From positions 143,340,910 through 143,404,909 of the forward strand of contig OZ038378.1 of the NCBI GenBank assembly GCA_964036045.1: DNA of 64,000 nt. Reading direction: 5' to 3'. This document shows positions 41,804 to 50,233 of the stretch, one piece after another. This stretch comes from Eutreptiella sp. 'Long Island Sound 2002' (Eukaryota > Euglenozoa > Euglenophyceae > Eutreptiales > Eutreptiaceae). The stretch's first letter is position 1; every line of letters starts with the position of its first letter. The translations under genes and the position numbers were made by a program. The notes beneath the pieces are model-generated. The model did no database searches and was not told where the DNA came from. It saw only the letters and a program-made list of their open reading frames with translations.

Positions 41804-44479
41804 CTAGGGGGCGTCGGTTGTGGAAGAGGGGGTGTTCTCCTCGGCCTCAACGTCGTTGACGCCCTTCTTTCTCCTCTCACTACGAGTAGGCTTCTTGTCC
41901 TTGTCCTTGTTCTGGTTGTTCTGGTTGTTCTCCTTGTTCTTGTTGTCCGATCTGGGGACCCAGTTCCTCTTGATCTCCTGGATCTCCTTGGCCAACTCGG
42001 TCCCCTGCGACACCAGCTTGGAGAGCTCGTCCCTGTCCACCTCCACCTTGGCTTCCCAGATACCCGCGGGCGCACGCTTCTTCGACCCGTGCGCCTTCTT
42101 GTAAGCCTCCGTGTCGGCCTTGTGGACGGGGCATGTTCGGTGGTCATGGTTGAAGCCTCGCTTCCTCCCATAACACACGAAACAGCCCTGAGGGTGAGCC
42201 CGTATGAACTCCCCAAAGGACAGCAGAGGGTCGCCAATGCGGCGAGGGTCCCTCGTCTCCTGCTTCCTCCAACCCTGCTGCAGGGGCTTCCAGTTTCCCG
42301 GCTTGCTCCCCGCGCTCCGGTTCTTGGCCACGAAGGCACACACGGCCACTTCGGCGGGCTCATGGTCGTCGTCATCGTCGACGAGAGTCTCATCGCCGCC
42401 GGCTCCCGCTGGGTCCATGGCATCTTCCCCGCCAGGTCCCTCGCCAACGTAGTTGACGTCGCGGTCGCCGGGCCTCAACCCGCGGGTGTGGTGGAGGTTT
42501 CGGTACTCCTTGAGTACTTCCTCGCCAACCCACTCCAGGATCTCGTCGCAGCTCATCCGCGCCGGGATGGGCTGCAGACGGATGGTCTGGCCGCTCAACT
42601 CACACTCGTCAAGGCGCCACATCGCGGTCTTCTTGCGATCGCCCGAGACGGTGACGAGAAGAGCGTTCCGCAGGGAGTGCCGTTTGACATCCCGGGCCAC
42701 GTTCTTCTTCGCCCAAGCCACCACGTTCGAGTGATACTCTTTGGGGAGCATCATCTTGACCGTGTGGTTGGACTTGGCCCTCTTGGATTCCTCCTTGGTG
42801 ACCCTCTTGATCCATGCTTCCGGCAGCATGGAGAGCAGGCGAGCCTGCTCGTCACCCTCGTTCCAATCCTCCACGTTGCGGCGGAAGAGGGTGTATTTCC
42901 CTCGGAAGTCCCGCCAATCTCGTAGGCGGATCTCCCGTCCATCATGCTCAAGCTTGATGGACTTCCAGCGCTTGGCAGCCACCTGCGGAGCGTCCACCCG
43001 GTCCTGCTCGTTGAGGCACTTCTTGGCTTCCTTGAGGGTCTTGATTCTCCCCTCCTTGGTCGCCACGAAGTATAGCTCTCCGAGCACCTCCGGCAGGCGG
43101 TACCTGAACCGTTTGAAGACATATCTCTCCGCATCCGCGGGAGGCAGGTCTTCAGTGACGGTCAGCCCCCAATCGTCCAGCTTCTCCAAGAAGCGGTCGA
43201 GGTTGAGGGGGTTGCCATCGTACATGGGGGGCTTGATGTCCTTCAAGTCTTCCCACACGGCGGCATCCGCGGCCTTAGAGACCATGAATGCCGGCCGCGA
43301 GGTCGACCGAGGTTCCCATCGGCCTCGCCCACGGACTCCCACGGCCGCCACGTCCATCTCCTCCATGGAATCCCTGTGGCTACGCCGTGGTTCCTCCACG
43401 TACGCTGAACCAAAATGTTCACGCCGTACTCTTTCCATGTATGCATCCTCATCACGGCGCCGGCGGCTGAGTTCAGCGGCCTCCCGTCGTACACCACGCG
43501 GCGGGCTGATGTCGAACTCCTCCAGGTCCAGATCCAGGTCCTCACCTTCACCGACATCCCACTCCACGTCTCCTCTGGGGACCTCGTCCCTGAGTCCACC
43601 ATAACGTCCTCCAGCCATTGGGATTGGCACCGGGGCTGGTGCCGGGCGTCGGGGGCGTACAGGCGTCCGCGGTGGAGCACGGCGGTTGCGGTACTCCGCG
43701 CTGAGCCACTCATCACGCCATTCCTCACCGCCACTGCCGGGCGGCAGGCGCTCGTTGCGGCGGCCCGCGCTGTGGTGAGAGGGGGCGGTGAGAGAGGGGG
43801 CACTGGCGCTGGGGCGACTCCTGGGGGCTCCGCCGGGGGCGTGGGGTCTGCCTGGACCTGGTCCGGGTCCCCAGCCGTCGTCCGACGAGCCAGACTCCAG
43901 GGGTGGGTGGTCGCTGCCGACGCTCCCACGGGCTTCCAGCGCGTCCAGCCTCTCCTGCAGGCCGCTGACGACGTTGGTCAGCGACTTGGTCTCGGCCCTG
44001 GCGATGTCCAGGTCCTTCTGCGCGCGCGCGGCGACCCTGGAGATGCGAGCCATCTCGCCCTTGCCCGTGTCTACCTCCAGTTCAAGCAACTGGACTCTCC
44101 TGCGGAGGTAGACAATCCACCGCCAGGTGGTATCCGGGTCGATGTTCCCTGGTGGGTCGTCGGGGTCCCCAGGGGGTCCTCCAGGAGGGCCTCCGCCGGG
44201 TCCGCCCGGTCCAGGGGGTCCTCCCCCGCCCGGTGGTCCGCCTCCAGGGGGTCCACTCGGTGGGCGTCCTCCAGGGGGTCCTGATGGTCCTCCGCCAGGG
44301 GGTCCCGGTGGGTCTCCGCCGGGTCGCCTCGGTGGGTCTGAGGATGGGCGCTTCTTCGTGATGCCGAAGTCCATGTCATCATCCTCGTCCATGTCGCCCC
44401 ACCTGGGCGTCTCGGTCACGGAAGACTCCGAGCTCCGGTAGGGAGGAGGGAGATCCTCATCCTCACCTTCCGGTTCCAT
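41804..44479 (-). CDS. gag: Gag of the nested element, with atypical zinc knuckle
   Basis: The start is taken at the ATG at 44479 (context CCCCATGG). The frame is open 13 codons further upstream without ATG. The 891-residue protein has an acidic N terminus with DLPPPYRSS, which matches the PPxY late-domain form; a long Pro/Gly-rich segment; a coiled-coil-like stretch (KSLTNVVSGLQERLDALEAR); a capsid-like domain from about residue 400 (IKPPMYDGNPLNLDRFLEKL); and a Cys/His motif CFVCYGRKRGFNHDHRTC, which reads C-x2-C-x8-H-x4-C and not the usual spacing of four. The C terminus is Lys/Asn-rich and ends at TAG 41806-41804, immediately followed by in-frame protease. It overlaps the upstream ORF by about 60 bp. 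Confidence 0.85.
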   Translation of the reverse strand: MEPEGEDEDLPPPYRSSESSVTETPRWGDMDEDDDMDFGITKKRPSSDPPRRPGGDPPGPPGGGPSGPPGGRPPSGPPGGGPPGGGGPPGPGGPGGGPPGGPPGDPDDPPGNIDPDTTWRWIVYLRRRVQLLELEVDTGKGEMARISRVAARAQKDLDIARAETKSLTNVVSGLQERLDALEARGSVGSDHPPLESGSSDDGWGPGPGPGRPHAPGGAPRSRPSASAPSLTAPSHHSAGRRNERLPPGSGGEEWRDEWLSAEYRNRRAPPRTPVRPRRPAPAPVPIPMAGGRYGGLRDEVPRGDVEWDVGEGEDLDLDLEEFDISPPRGVRREAAELSRRRRDEDAYMERVRREHFGSAYVEEPRRSHRDSMEEMDVAAVGVRGRGRWEPRSTSRPAFMVSKAADAAVWEDLKDIKPPMYDGNPLNLDRFLEKLDDWGLTVTEDLPPADAERYVFKRFRYRLPEVLGELYFVATKEGRIKTLKEAKKCLNEQDRVDAPQVAAKRWKSIKLEHDGREIRLRDWRDFRGKYTLFRRNVEDWNEGDEQARLLSMLPEAWIKRVTKEESKRAKSNHTVKMMLPKEYHSNVVAWAKKNVARDVKRHSLRNALLVTVSGDRKKTAMWRLDECELSGQTIRLQPIPARMSCDEILEWVGEEVLKEYRNLHHTRGLRPGDRDVNYVGEGPGGEDAMDPAGAGGDETLVDDDDDHEPAEVAVCAFVAKNRSAGSKPGNWKPLQQGWRKQETRDPRRIGDPLLSFGEFIRAHPQGCFVCYGRKRGFNHDHRTCPVHKADTEAYKKAHGSKKRAPAGIWEAKVEVDRDELSKLVSQGTELAKEIQEIKRNWVPRSDNKNKENNQNNQNKDKDKKPTRSERRKKGVNDVEAEENTPSSTTDAP

Positions 44480-46113
44480 GGGGACGTCTCCGCCTCCTCC
44501 GCCCGTCCAAGCCACCACTTGGCGATGTCGACGGCCTCGTTCATCCCCGTCACTGGCGGTGAAGAAGGGGTCACTGTCGTGGGGGTGTCCGTCCGTTGGC
44601 CTCCGCGGCCTCTCGGGGGTCCTCTCTTGCCCTTCCTCCGTCGATGGGCGGTGGTGCCACTGCTCCCACTGCTGCCCGTGTCCGCCTCATCCAGCGTCAT
44701 CCTGGAGGAGGCGTCCCCTTCGAAAAGCTTTCGAAGGGTCTCCGCTCGTGATCCTCCCGGGGGATTGTCGCGGCGGAGTTTGGCCACTGCCTCCTCCATT
44801 GCGGCGGCGGTGGCTGCGGCAGCTCGCGCTTCGGCTTCCTCCCGAGCACGAGCCGCCTCGGCTTCCCGGGCCTGCTGCAGCCGCGCCTTCTGCGCTTCCA
44901 ACGCTGCCAGCTCCGCCTCCGTCTTGGCCTTCTCCTCAGCGACCTTCCGTCGCGCGGCCTCGATGGCTTCCTTCTTGGCGGCGTCCTCCTGGGCCTTAGC
45001 CGTTGCTTCGGCGTGGGCCCTTTCCTCCGCCTCCTTCTTTGCCCTCCCTTGGGCAAGCGCCTCTTCCAGCGCCTTCACCTCGGCCTCTTTGCAGGCAATG
45101 GCCTCCTGCGTCCGGCGGGCTTCCTCGTCGGTTGCCCTGATCCGGGCAGCCACTGCCTCATGGGCGGCCGCAGCCGTGAGACCGGCCGCGATGGCTGCCA
45201 CTTTCGAGGCGTGGTAGTCCATGCCTCTGCCCCACTCGGTGGCCTTCTCAAGTGCGATGCCGACGGCGCCCTCCACGGCAGCGTTCCGCTGCGTGGCCCG
45301 TTGCCGGGCAACCCGAAGGTTGCAGGGCACTCTACAGACGCGCTCACAGGCGCGCGCCACGTCCCTTTGGGCGGGAGCGACGCTGCTGCTGGAGCTGGCC
45401 TGGTCGGCCGGCATCCTCCCGCGGTGGGCCGACTCCACGTCGCTGCTGGGGCCTGCTGGGGCCTGCTGGGGCCTCAGGAGCAGCCGACGGGCCTTGGCCT
45501 GGGTCTGCTTGGCGACTTCCATGAAGTCACCAAGGGTGGCGTGGCCGGGGTGATGACCACCATTGGCCCGTTGGGGACTGGGGGCTGGGGTTCCGCCCTT
45601 GGCGCCTTGGGCGGCTTCGGCGGCCAGGGACTCCTGGTACTCCCGCCACTTCCGCTCCCGCTTCCTGTCCCCGGCGGACCGCCTCTCCTTCCCCGGAGAC
45701 GCGCTGCTGCTGCCCTGCAGCCTGTGCTCGCTCCCCGGTTCCGGGAAGCTCTTCTCGATCATGTCCCACAGGGAGACATTGATCGAGGCCCCCGACGGGT
45801 ACTCGTTGGGGGTCTCGTCCTCCTCGATCCCGTCGGGGCGCAGCCCTTCGCCGGGCCTGTCCGGCCGGGTCCACGTCCTCCAGCGCTTGCGGCGGAAGCG
45901 CCACTCGTAGCCTTCCGCCCGCAGCCACTCCTCCACTGCCCGCAGGCGGTCCTCCCCCATGTCCTCGCGGAGCTCGAAGCTCCTGGGCATGCCGCCTTCG
46001 CACTGGGGGTGGCTGTGGCGGTAGTGCTGGTCCCAAACCAACCCACGCAGCAGGCGTGCCGCATGGGGGTGGGGCCGCGGCCACAACCTACCCGCTTCCT
46101 GCCAGTTTACCAT
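44416..46113 (-). CDS. Accessory coiled-coil ORF upstream of Gag in the nested element
   Basis: The ATG at 46113 has an excellent Kozak-type context (GCTGCCATGG). The 565-codon frame begins about 420 bp inside the 5' LTR. The N-terminal third is mixed (ARLLRGLVWDQHYRHSH, AVEEWLRAEGYEWRFRRKRW). The centre is a long Ala/Glu/Lys/Arg-rich region (KEAEVKALEEALAQGRAKKE and similar), predicted by eye to be a continuous coiled coil. The tail is Ser/Thr/Pro-rich. It overlaps the start of Gag in the -1 relative frame. It could be a separate protein, or a Gag N-terminal module fused by frameshifting. I know no standard Ty3 counterpart. Confidence 0.7.
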   Translation of the reverse strand: MVNWQEAGRLWPRPHPHAARLLRGLVWDQHYRHSHPQCEGGMPRSFELREDMGEDRLRAVEEWLRAEGYEWRFRRKRWRTWTRPDRPGEGLRPDGIEEDETPNEYPSGASINVSLWDMIEKSFPEPGSEHRLQGSSSASPGKERRSAGDRKRERKWREYQESLAAEAAQGAKGGTPAPSPQRANGGHHPGHATLGDFMEVAKQTQAKARRLLLRPQQAPAGPSSDVESAHRGRMPADQASSSSSVAPAQRDVARACERVCRVPCNLRVARQRATQRNAAVEGAVGIALEKATEWGRGMDYHASKVAAIAAGLTAAAAHEAVAARIRATDEEARRTQEAIACKEAEVKALEEALAQGRAKKEAEERAHAEATAKAQEDAAKKEAIEAARRKVAEEKAKTEAELAALEAQKARLQQAREAEAARAREEAEARAAAATAAAMEEAVAKLRRDNPPGGSRAETLRKLFEGDASSRMTLDEADTGSSGSSGTTAHRRRKGKRGPPRGRGGQRTDTPTTVTPSSPPVTGMNEAVDIAKWWLGRAEEAETSPWNRKVRMRISLLPTGARSLP

Positions 46114-46385
46114 GGCAGCGGGGGCGTAGTTGGTCTTGAGGTCCTTGGTATGCACTCGTACAACTCAACGAACTGGTGGTGGTTGTTGAGGCGGGTGCTG
46201 CAGCACTGGACTGGGCGTGCGGCTGGTGCTGGTCAGCCGGTGGTTGTGGAAGTGGTTGACGCGGCCTTGCTGGTCGGCCGATGGGTCTGGTCTGTCCACT
46301 TCCTTCACGGTCGCGGCGCGGTCAGAACGATGCTCTGGACGGCGCTGCTGGCTCCGTGACGAACTCGGCGCTGTCGCTGGGTGGC

Positions 46386-46455
46386 GCTGCGAGCCGCTGC
46401 GCTGCGCTGCGAGCCGCTGCGCTGCGCTGCGAGCCGCTGCGCTGCGCTGCGAGCT
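46386..46455 (+). repeat. 20-bp tandem repeat in the nested element's leader
   Basis: About three and a half copies of a 20-bp GCTGC-based unit containing GAGCCGCTGC lie between the 5' LTR and the first ORF. It could form structure in the leader RNA. Confidence 0.8.
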
Positions 46456-46537
46456 GTGAGCTGCGCCGCGCTGCTCGGGGTTGGTGGCCCCGAGTGGCAC
46501 GCGAGGGTTGGGTAACCCCGCGGCGGTGAAACGCTTT

Positions 46538-49500
46538 TGACGCGTTCCCGTGGGGGGCCGGCCACGGGACGCTGCGGTGACACGCACAGGTGAGCAGGCA
46601 GGCAAAGCACTACGCTCACAAGGGCATCAATACGCTCGTGTCATGTGACAAAGCGTTTCAGAATCCTTGCCACTCTGAAATGAGGGAACGAAAGTATGTA
46701 CAGCAACACATCAGGATATGTACACATGGGGTTAAGACTGGACTGGGGTAAGGGCATCACAGGACAATAGACACTCTATCCCAACTTGTATCCCCATCCC
46801 AGGTCCGACCCTCTCAGTGGCTGGTGGGGGCGGGGGCTCAAACACAACCCATGCCCTGCTCAGTCCGGACCCTGAAACCCTGCCAATGGCAGAGGTGTCC
46901 CGCCCAGCCACAGGCGAGTTCCTGGAAACCAAGGAGCTTCAAGGCCAAACGACAGTGGCTCCCCATGCTCCCTTAACGGCAGGTCCCAACTCCTCTCTGA
47001 GCCAGAGATATGGCCCCGCCATTATCACCCAGGAGTTGGTAGCTGCAAATGGGCTGTTTCAGCCCAAACTGATATTAGCTCCAAAATTCCCAAAATTGAC
47101 CCCTCGTCCGGACCCGCCAGAGGTAGGGATGAGGCAACTGACCCTATGCCCTTCGAGTACGAACTCCCTGGAGCCCACACCCAACCTGGTTCCCTCTGAA
47201 GTCCCGGCATCAGGGCAACACGGGTTCGTCAAGTGGGGTCATGATGCCAAAATCACCAAAATTGGCGTCATTCCCACGCGTGGCTCGCCCGGCCAAGGTA
47301 AGGCCAATGGCTCACAGTGTAGGAGGCAGGACCTAGGACGTATATCTGAGTGTACAACTTGGATTTAGGTCCGGGCTCCCTATGGGCTTAGAGAAATGGG
47401 GCCGCCAATTGACCACACGGAAGGGGAAATTGGGGTCCCAAAATTGGGTCATTTTGGCTGCTTGAAATGAGCCAAAATTCGGTGTGCTCCCAATAGTATA
47501 TCTCCACGCCGGCTTGGAGATCGGATCCGCCACTCCATACGCGATTCACCGGGAGTCCAACGAAGACTCCCATGCCCTTGGCTCCCAAAGATCTCCATGC
47601 CACTTGGCGTGGTGACGATCCCAATTGGGTCCACAAATGCCAAAATGGCAAAATTGCCCACACTCACTTTGGGCTAGCGCCTTAACGAAGGTTGCTCCGC
47701 TTCGCCCACGTGGTGTGTGAACCATGGGGACCAATGTCCATATCACCCATGTCATATATGGTCCATTGGTCCAAGCGTCCGGCGTGCACGAAAGTTAGAA
47801 CATGGTGCACGGCGGGCAGCAAAAGTGGAAAATTGCTCAAAATGGCCAAAAATGCGCACACTCATGGTTGGGGCAAATGAGGCACATGCCCGACTCGGAC
47901 CGGAGTGTGCCATAGGATTGGTATCAAGTCATATGTGTCCAACATATCTTTTGGGCGTCGCCCAACTCCTCCGGTATTGGGAATGGCAGGGTCGCCAAGT
48001 GAGCCCATGATTTGGGATAGTCCCAAATTGCCAACATGGCGGCCACGGTATGCCAAGCCTAAGAGGAGTTATTCGCCGGGTCCAAGATATGTTGGGTACC
48101 GAAGTATGTACCCTCATAACATACTTAGGTCATGATGTCAATTGAACGCAACGTTGAGATACACGGTCGCCACTTGACATCATGACGGGCCAAAAATGGC
48201 AAAATTGGCACAAAGACACACAAAAGTGCATTGAAAGGTGCACAATTATATTATAATATCTTCGGCTTGGATCGTACAATCAACTATTCCTTCTAAACAC
48301 AATGACTTGACACTAATGACCTTCGATTCCACCTATGTGCTCCACTTGGGGCGCTTTGAAAGGTTACGAGCGCCGCTTCCCAAGTGGGCACATGATAATA
48401 TGGAAAATTGCAAAACACACACCTTGCTCCCAACGCACCGCTTTGGGATCGCCACACAAGCTTCCCTTCACGAAGGTTAGGCTTGCAATTGATCGTGGGG
48501 AGTATGGAGAAGAGGCTTACACAATATGAGGTCCATTGGCAGGTTCGGCTTGGAGCAATGGACCCGCCAAATGGGCACGCAACACAACACATGGCACATA
48601 CCACATACTGCCCAAAAAGGTAGCTCCCCCCACGATATGTCATGCCCCTCCAAGGGCATAACCTTGTGTCAATGGCTCATAGGAACTCAAGGAGAGTTCC
48701 TTTGCAACACCAACACTTGCGCGCTACACTCGAAAGTTATCTTAACGCACGCAATGTCATGGCCAAAGAGTTATAACGCAAACTCTACCCTCTTGACCAT
48801 GATTCATTACACTAGCGCGCACGTGTGGAAACGCAAGGCATATAAAGCTTCCTAAATTACGTCGGGAGTATTGCGAATACATCCCACGTTTCCTTATTGC
48901 CATTCCTCGCAAGCGGCACGAGATATGACCCTTACAAGTGGCCTCACGAATCAACTTTGTTTTGCCCATATCTCTGAGTCAAATGGAGGGCAAGATAAAA
49001 GGAAAGTTGATTCGTGCATAGGGAAGCACGTAGGTCCACTCGAAAGAGGTCAAATCAAGTGCGGGGATGTCGAAGTCGAAAATCCGATTTCGACATCCTG
49101 AAAAATTCGGATTAAGGTTGCGAGTGTAAGATGTGAAAATTGCGGAAGCGTCCATGCAGTTCCTGAAGGCTTTGGAGCCTTCGTGACGGATTGCGTTAAA
49201 ATTTCCATTATAAACAGTTAAACTGGCGGTTACGGTAAAGTCGCGATCCAACCGCCAGCAGTCAAAACAGTGAATATCAGAACGGAAGCGTAAAACTTGA
49301 CGGAAACAATATGAAAATAAAACCCTGTTGATTCCTGATGTTCTGATATACAAATCTCCGCTGGCGGTGCATCGGTTGCCGATGCGGGGCTTTACGGCAC
49401 GGAACACGTTCCCGCCGGGCTCGCACCGGGCGTCAACGGGCGCCTTCCGTACATGGGGTTGGTGGACCGGAGACCGGTTTTCCCTTCCGTACATGGGGTT

Positions 49501-49560
49501 AGTGGACCGGAGGCCGGTTGTATGCCCTACCTTAGCCATGGGGTTCTGGGTACCGCTTCA
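46538..49560 (-). repeat. Upstream (5') LTR of the nested chromovirus-like element
   Basis: The LTR is 3023 bp and aligns end to end with the copy at 32295-35318, with scattered substitutions and a one-base length difference in a G run. It should contain the promoter driving minus-strand transcription. Directly inside it on the minus strand the sequence is AAAAGCGTTTCACCGCC, with no TGG-starting primer-binding site in the usual position. Confidence 0.93.
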
Positions 49561-49564
49561 GTGG

Positions 49565-50233
49565 TACCCCTACCCCTGAACGTGGGGAAGGGAAGGGGCA
49601 TAAAAATCCCACTAACACCAACCAGGGAGGCGGTAAAGGGAGGGGCAACCTACGTGCCATGAACGAGGTTCCAACTGACGCAGGCACACCCCCCTGTTTT
49701 ACTGCCGACCTGTCAATGACAAGGGGGGACCTTGTCATGCCCCTGACTGCGATCTCCGCAGTGGCTGTATGCTGCAGATGAAACGTCAGCAGCATACTAA
49801 AGATGGGAAAACTGTGACCCATCAGGACCACTTCAGGTGTACCATCACCTGTGGTTACTGTGGCAAACGTCGTCACTATGAGGACGAATGCCACATCAAG
49901 AAACGCGAGAGTGACAAACTCAAGCGTCAGGAGGCGGAGCGCCAGAAGACCCCGACGCCCGCCAGAAATCCCCCGAATGGGGATAAAGGTAAAGGAGGTG
50001 GCAAGGGGGGTGGCAAAACTGGACCCCCTAACCCCCAGAGGCGCTCATCAGCGCCCGTTGCTACACCTACTCCTGCTGCCACACCCGCTCCTGCCGCAGG
50101 TGTCCCCCAGAAGCGCCCCCAAGGGGATAACGCTACCCCTGAGGGGAATAGTTCTAAGAAGAGGCGCTTGGCCTGGATGGCCAAGTCCCTCATGGCTGCA
50201 GGAGTGGATGTGAAATTCCCTGATGAGGAATAG
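49565..50233 (+). CDS. gag: Gag, C-terminal part with CCHC zinc knuckle, of the older Ty3-like element
   Basis: The frame from the broken N-terminal part continues through a Gly/Lys-rich stretch to about 49675. Good coding then moves to the frame one nucleotide back, which has a TGA at 49676-49678 and is open from 49679. This indicates either a one-base loss, plausibly in the C6 run at 49689-49694, or a -1 frameshift site. The second frame encodes a Cys-rich region and a canonical zinc knuckle, CGYCGKRRHYEDEC (C-x2-C-x4-H-x4-C), followed by a basic, Pro-rich tail. It ends at TAG 50231-50233. Pol follows in exactly the same frame. Confidence 0.78.

Larger units (their letters stand above)
32295..49560 (-). 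mobile_element. Complete Ty3/gypsy chromovirus-like retrotransposon, 17.3 kb, minus strand
   Basis: The two LTRs (32295-35318 and 46538-49560) are co-linear 3.02-kb copies. Each starts TG and ends CA on both strands, and the element is flanked by a 4-bp duplication GTGG (32291-32294 and 49561-49564). Genes lie on the minus strand in the order accessory coiled-coil ORF, Gag, protease, RT, RNase H, integrase, chromodomain. A purine tract (AAGGAGGGGGG on the minus strand) abuts the downstream LTR. By eye the LTRs differ at roughly 30-35 positions, about 1%, so the insertion is fairly young and much younger than the element it disrupts. Total length is large for Ty3 elements, mainly because of the long LTRs and extra ORFs. 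Confidence 0.93.

Noticed and set aside
36872-46359. Plus-strand ORFs of 437, 320, 379 and 448 codons
   Set aside because: They are antisense shadows of the minus-strand Pol, Gag and coiled-coil genes, which carry catalytic motifs. The plus-strand frames have none.
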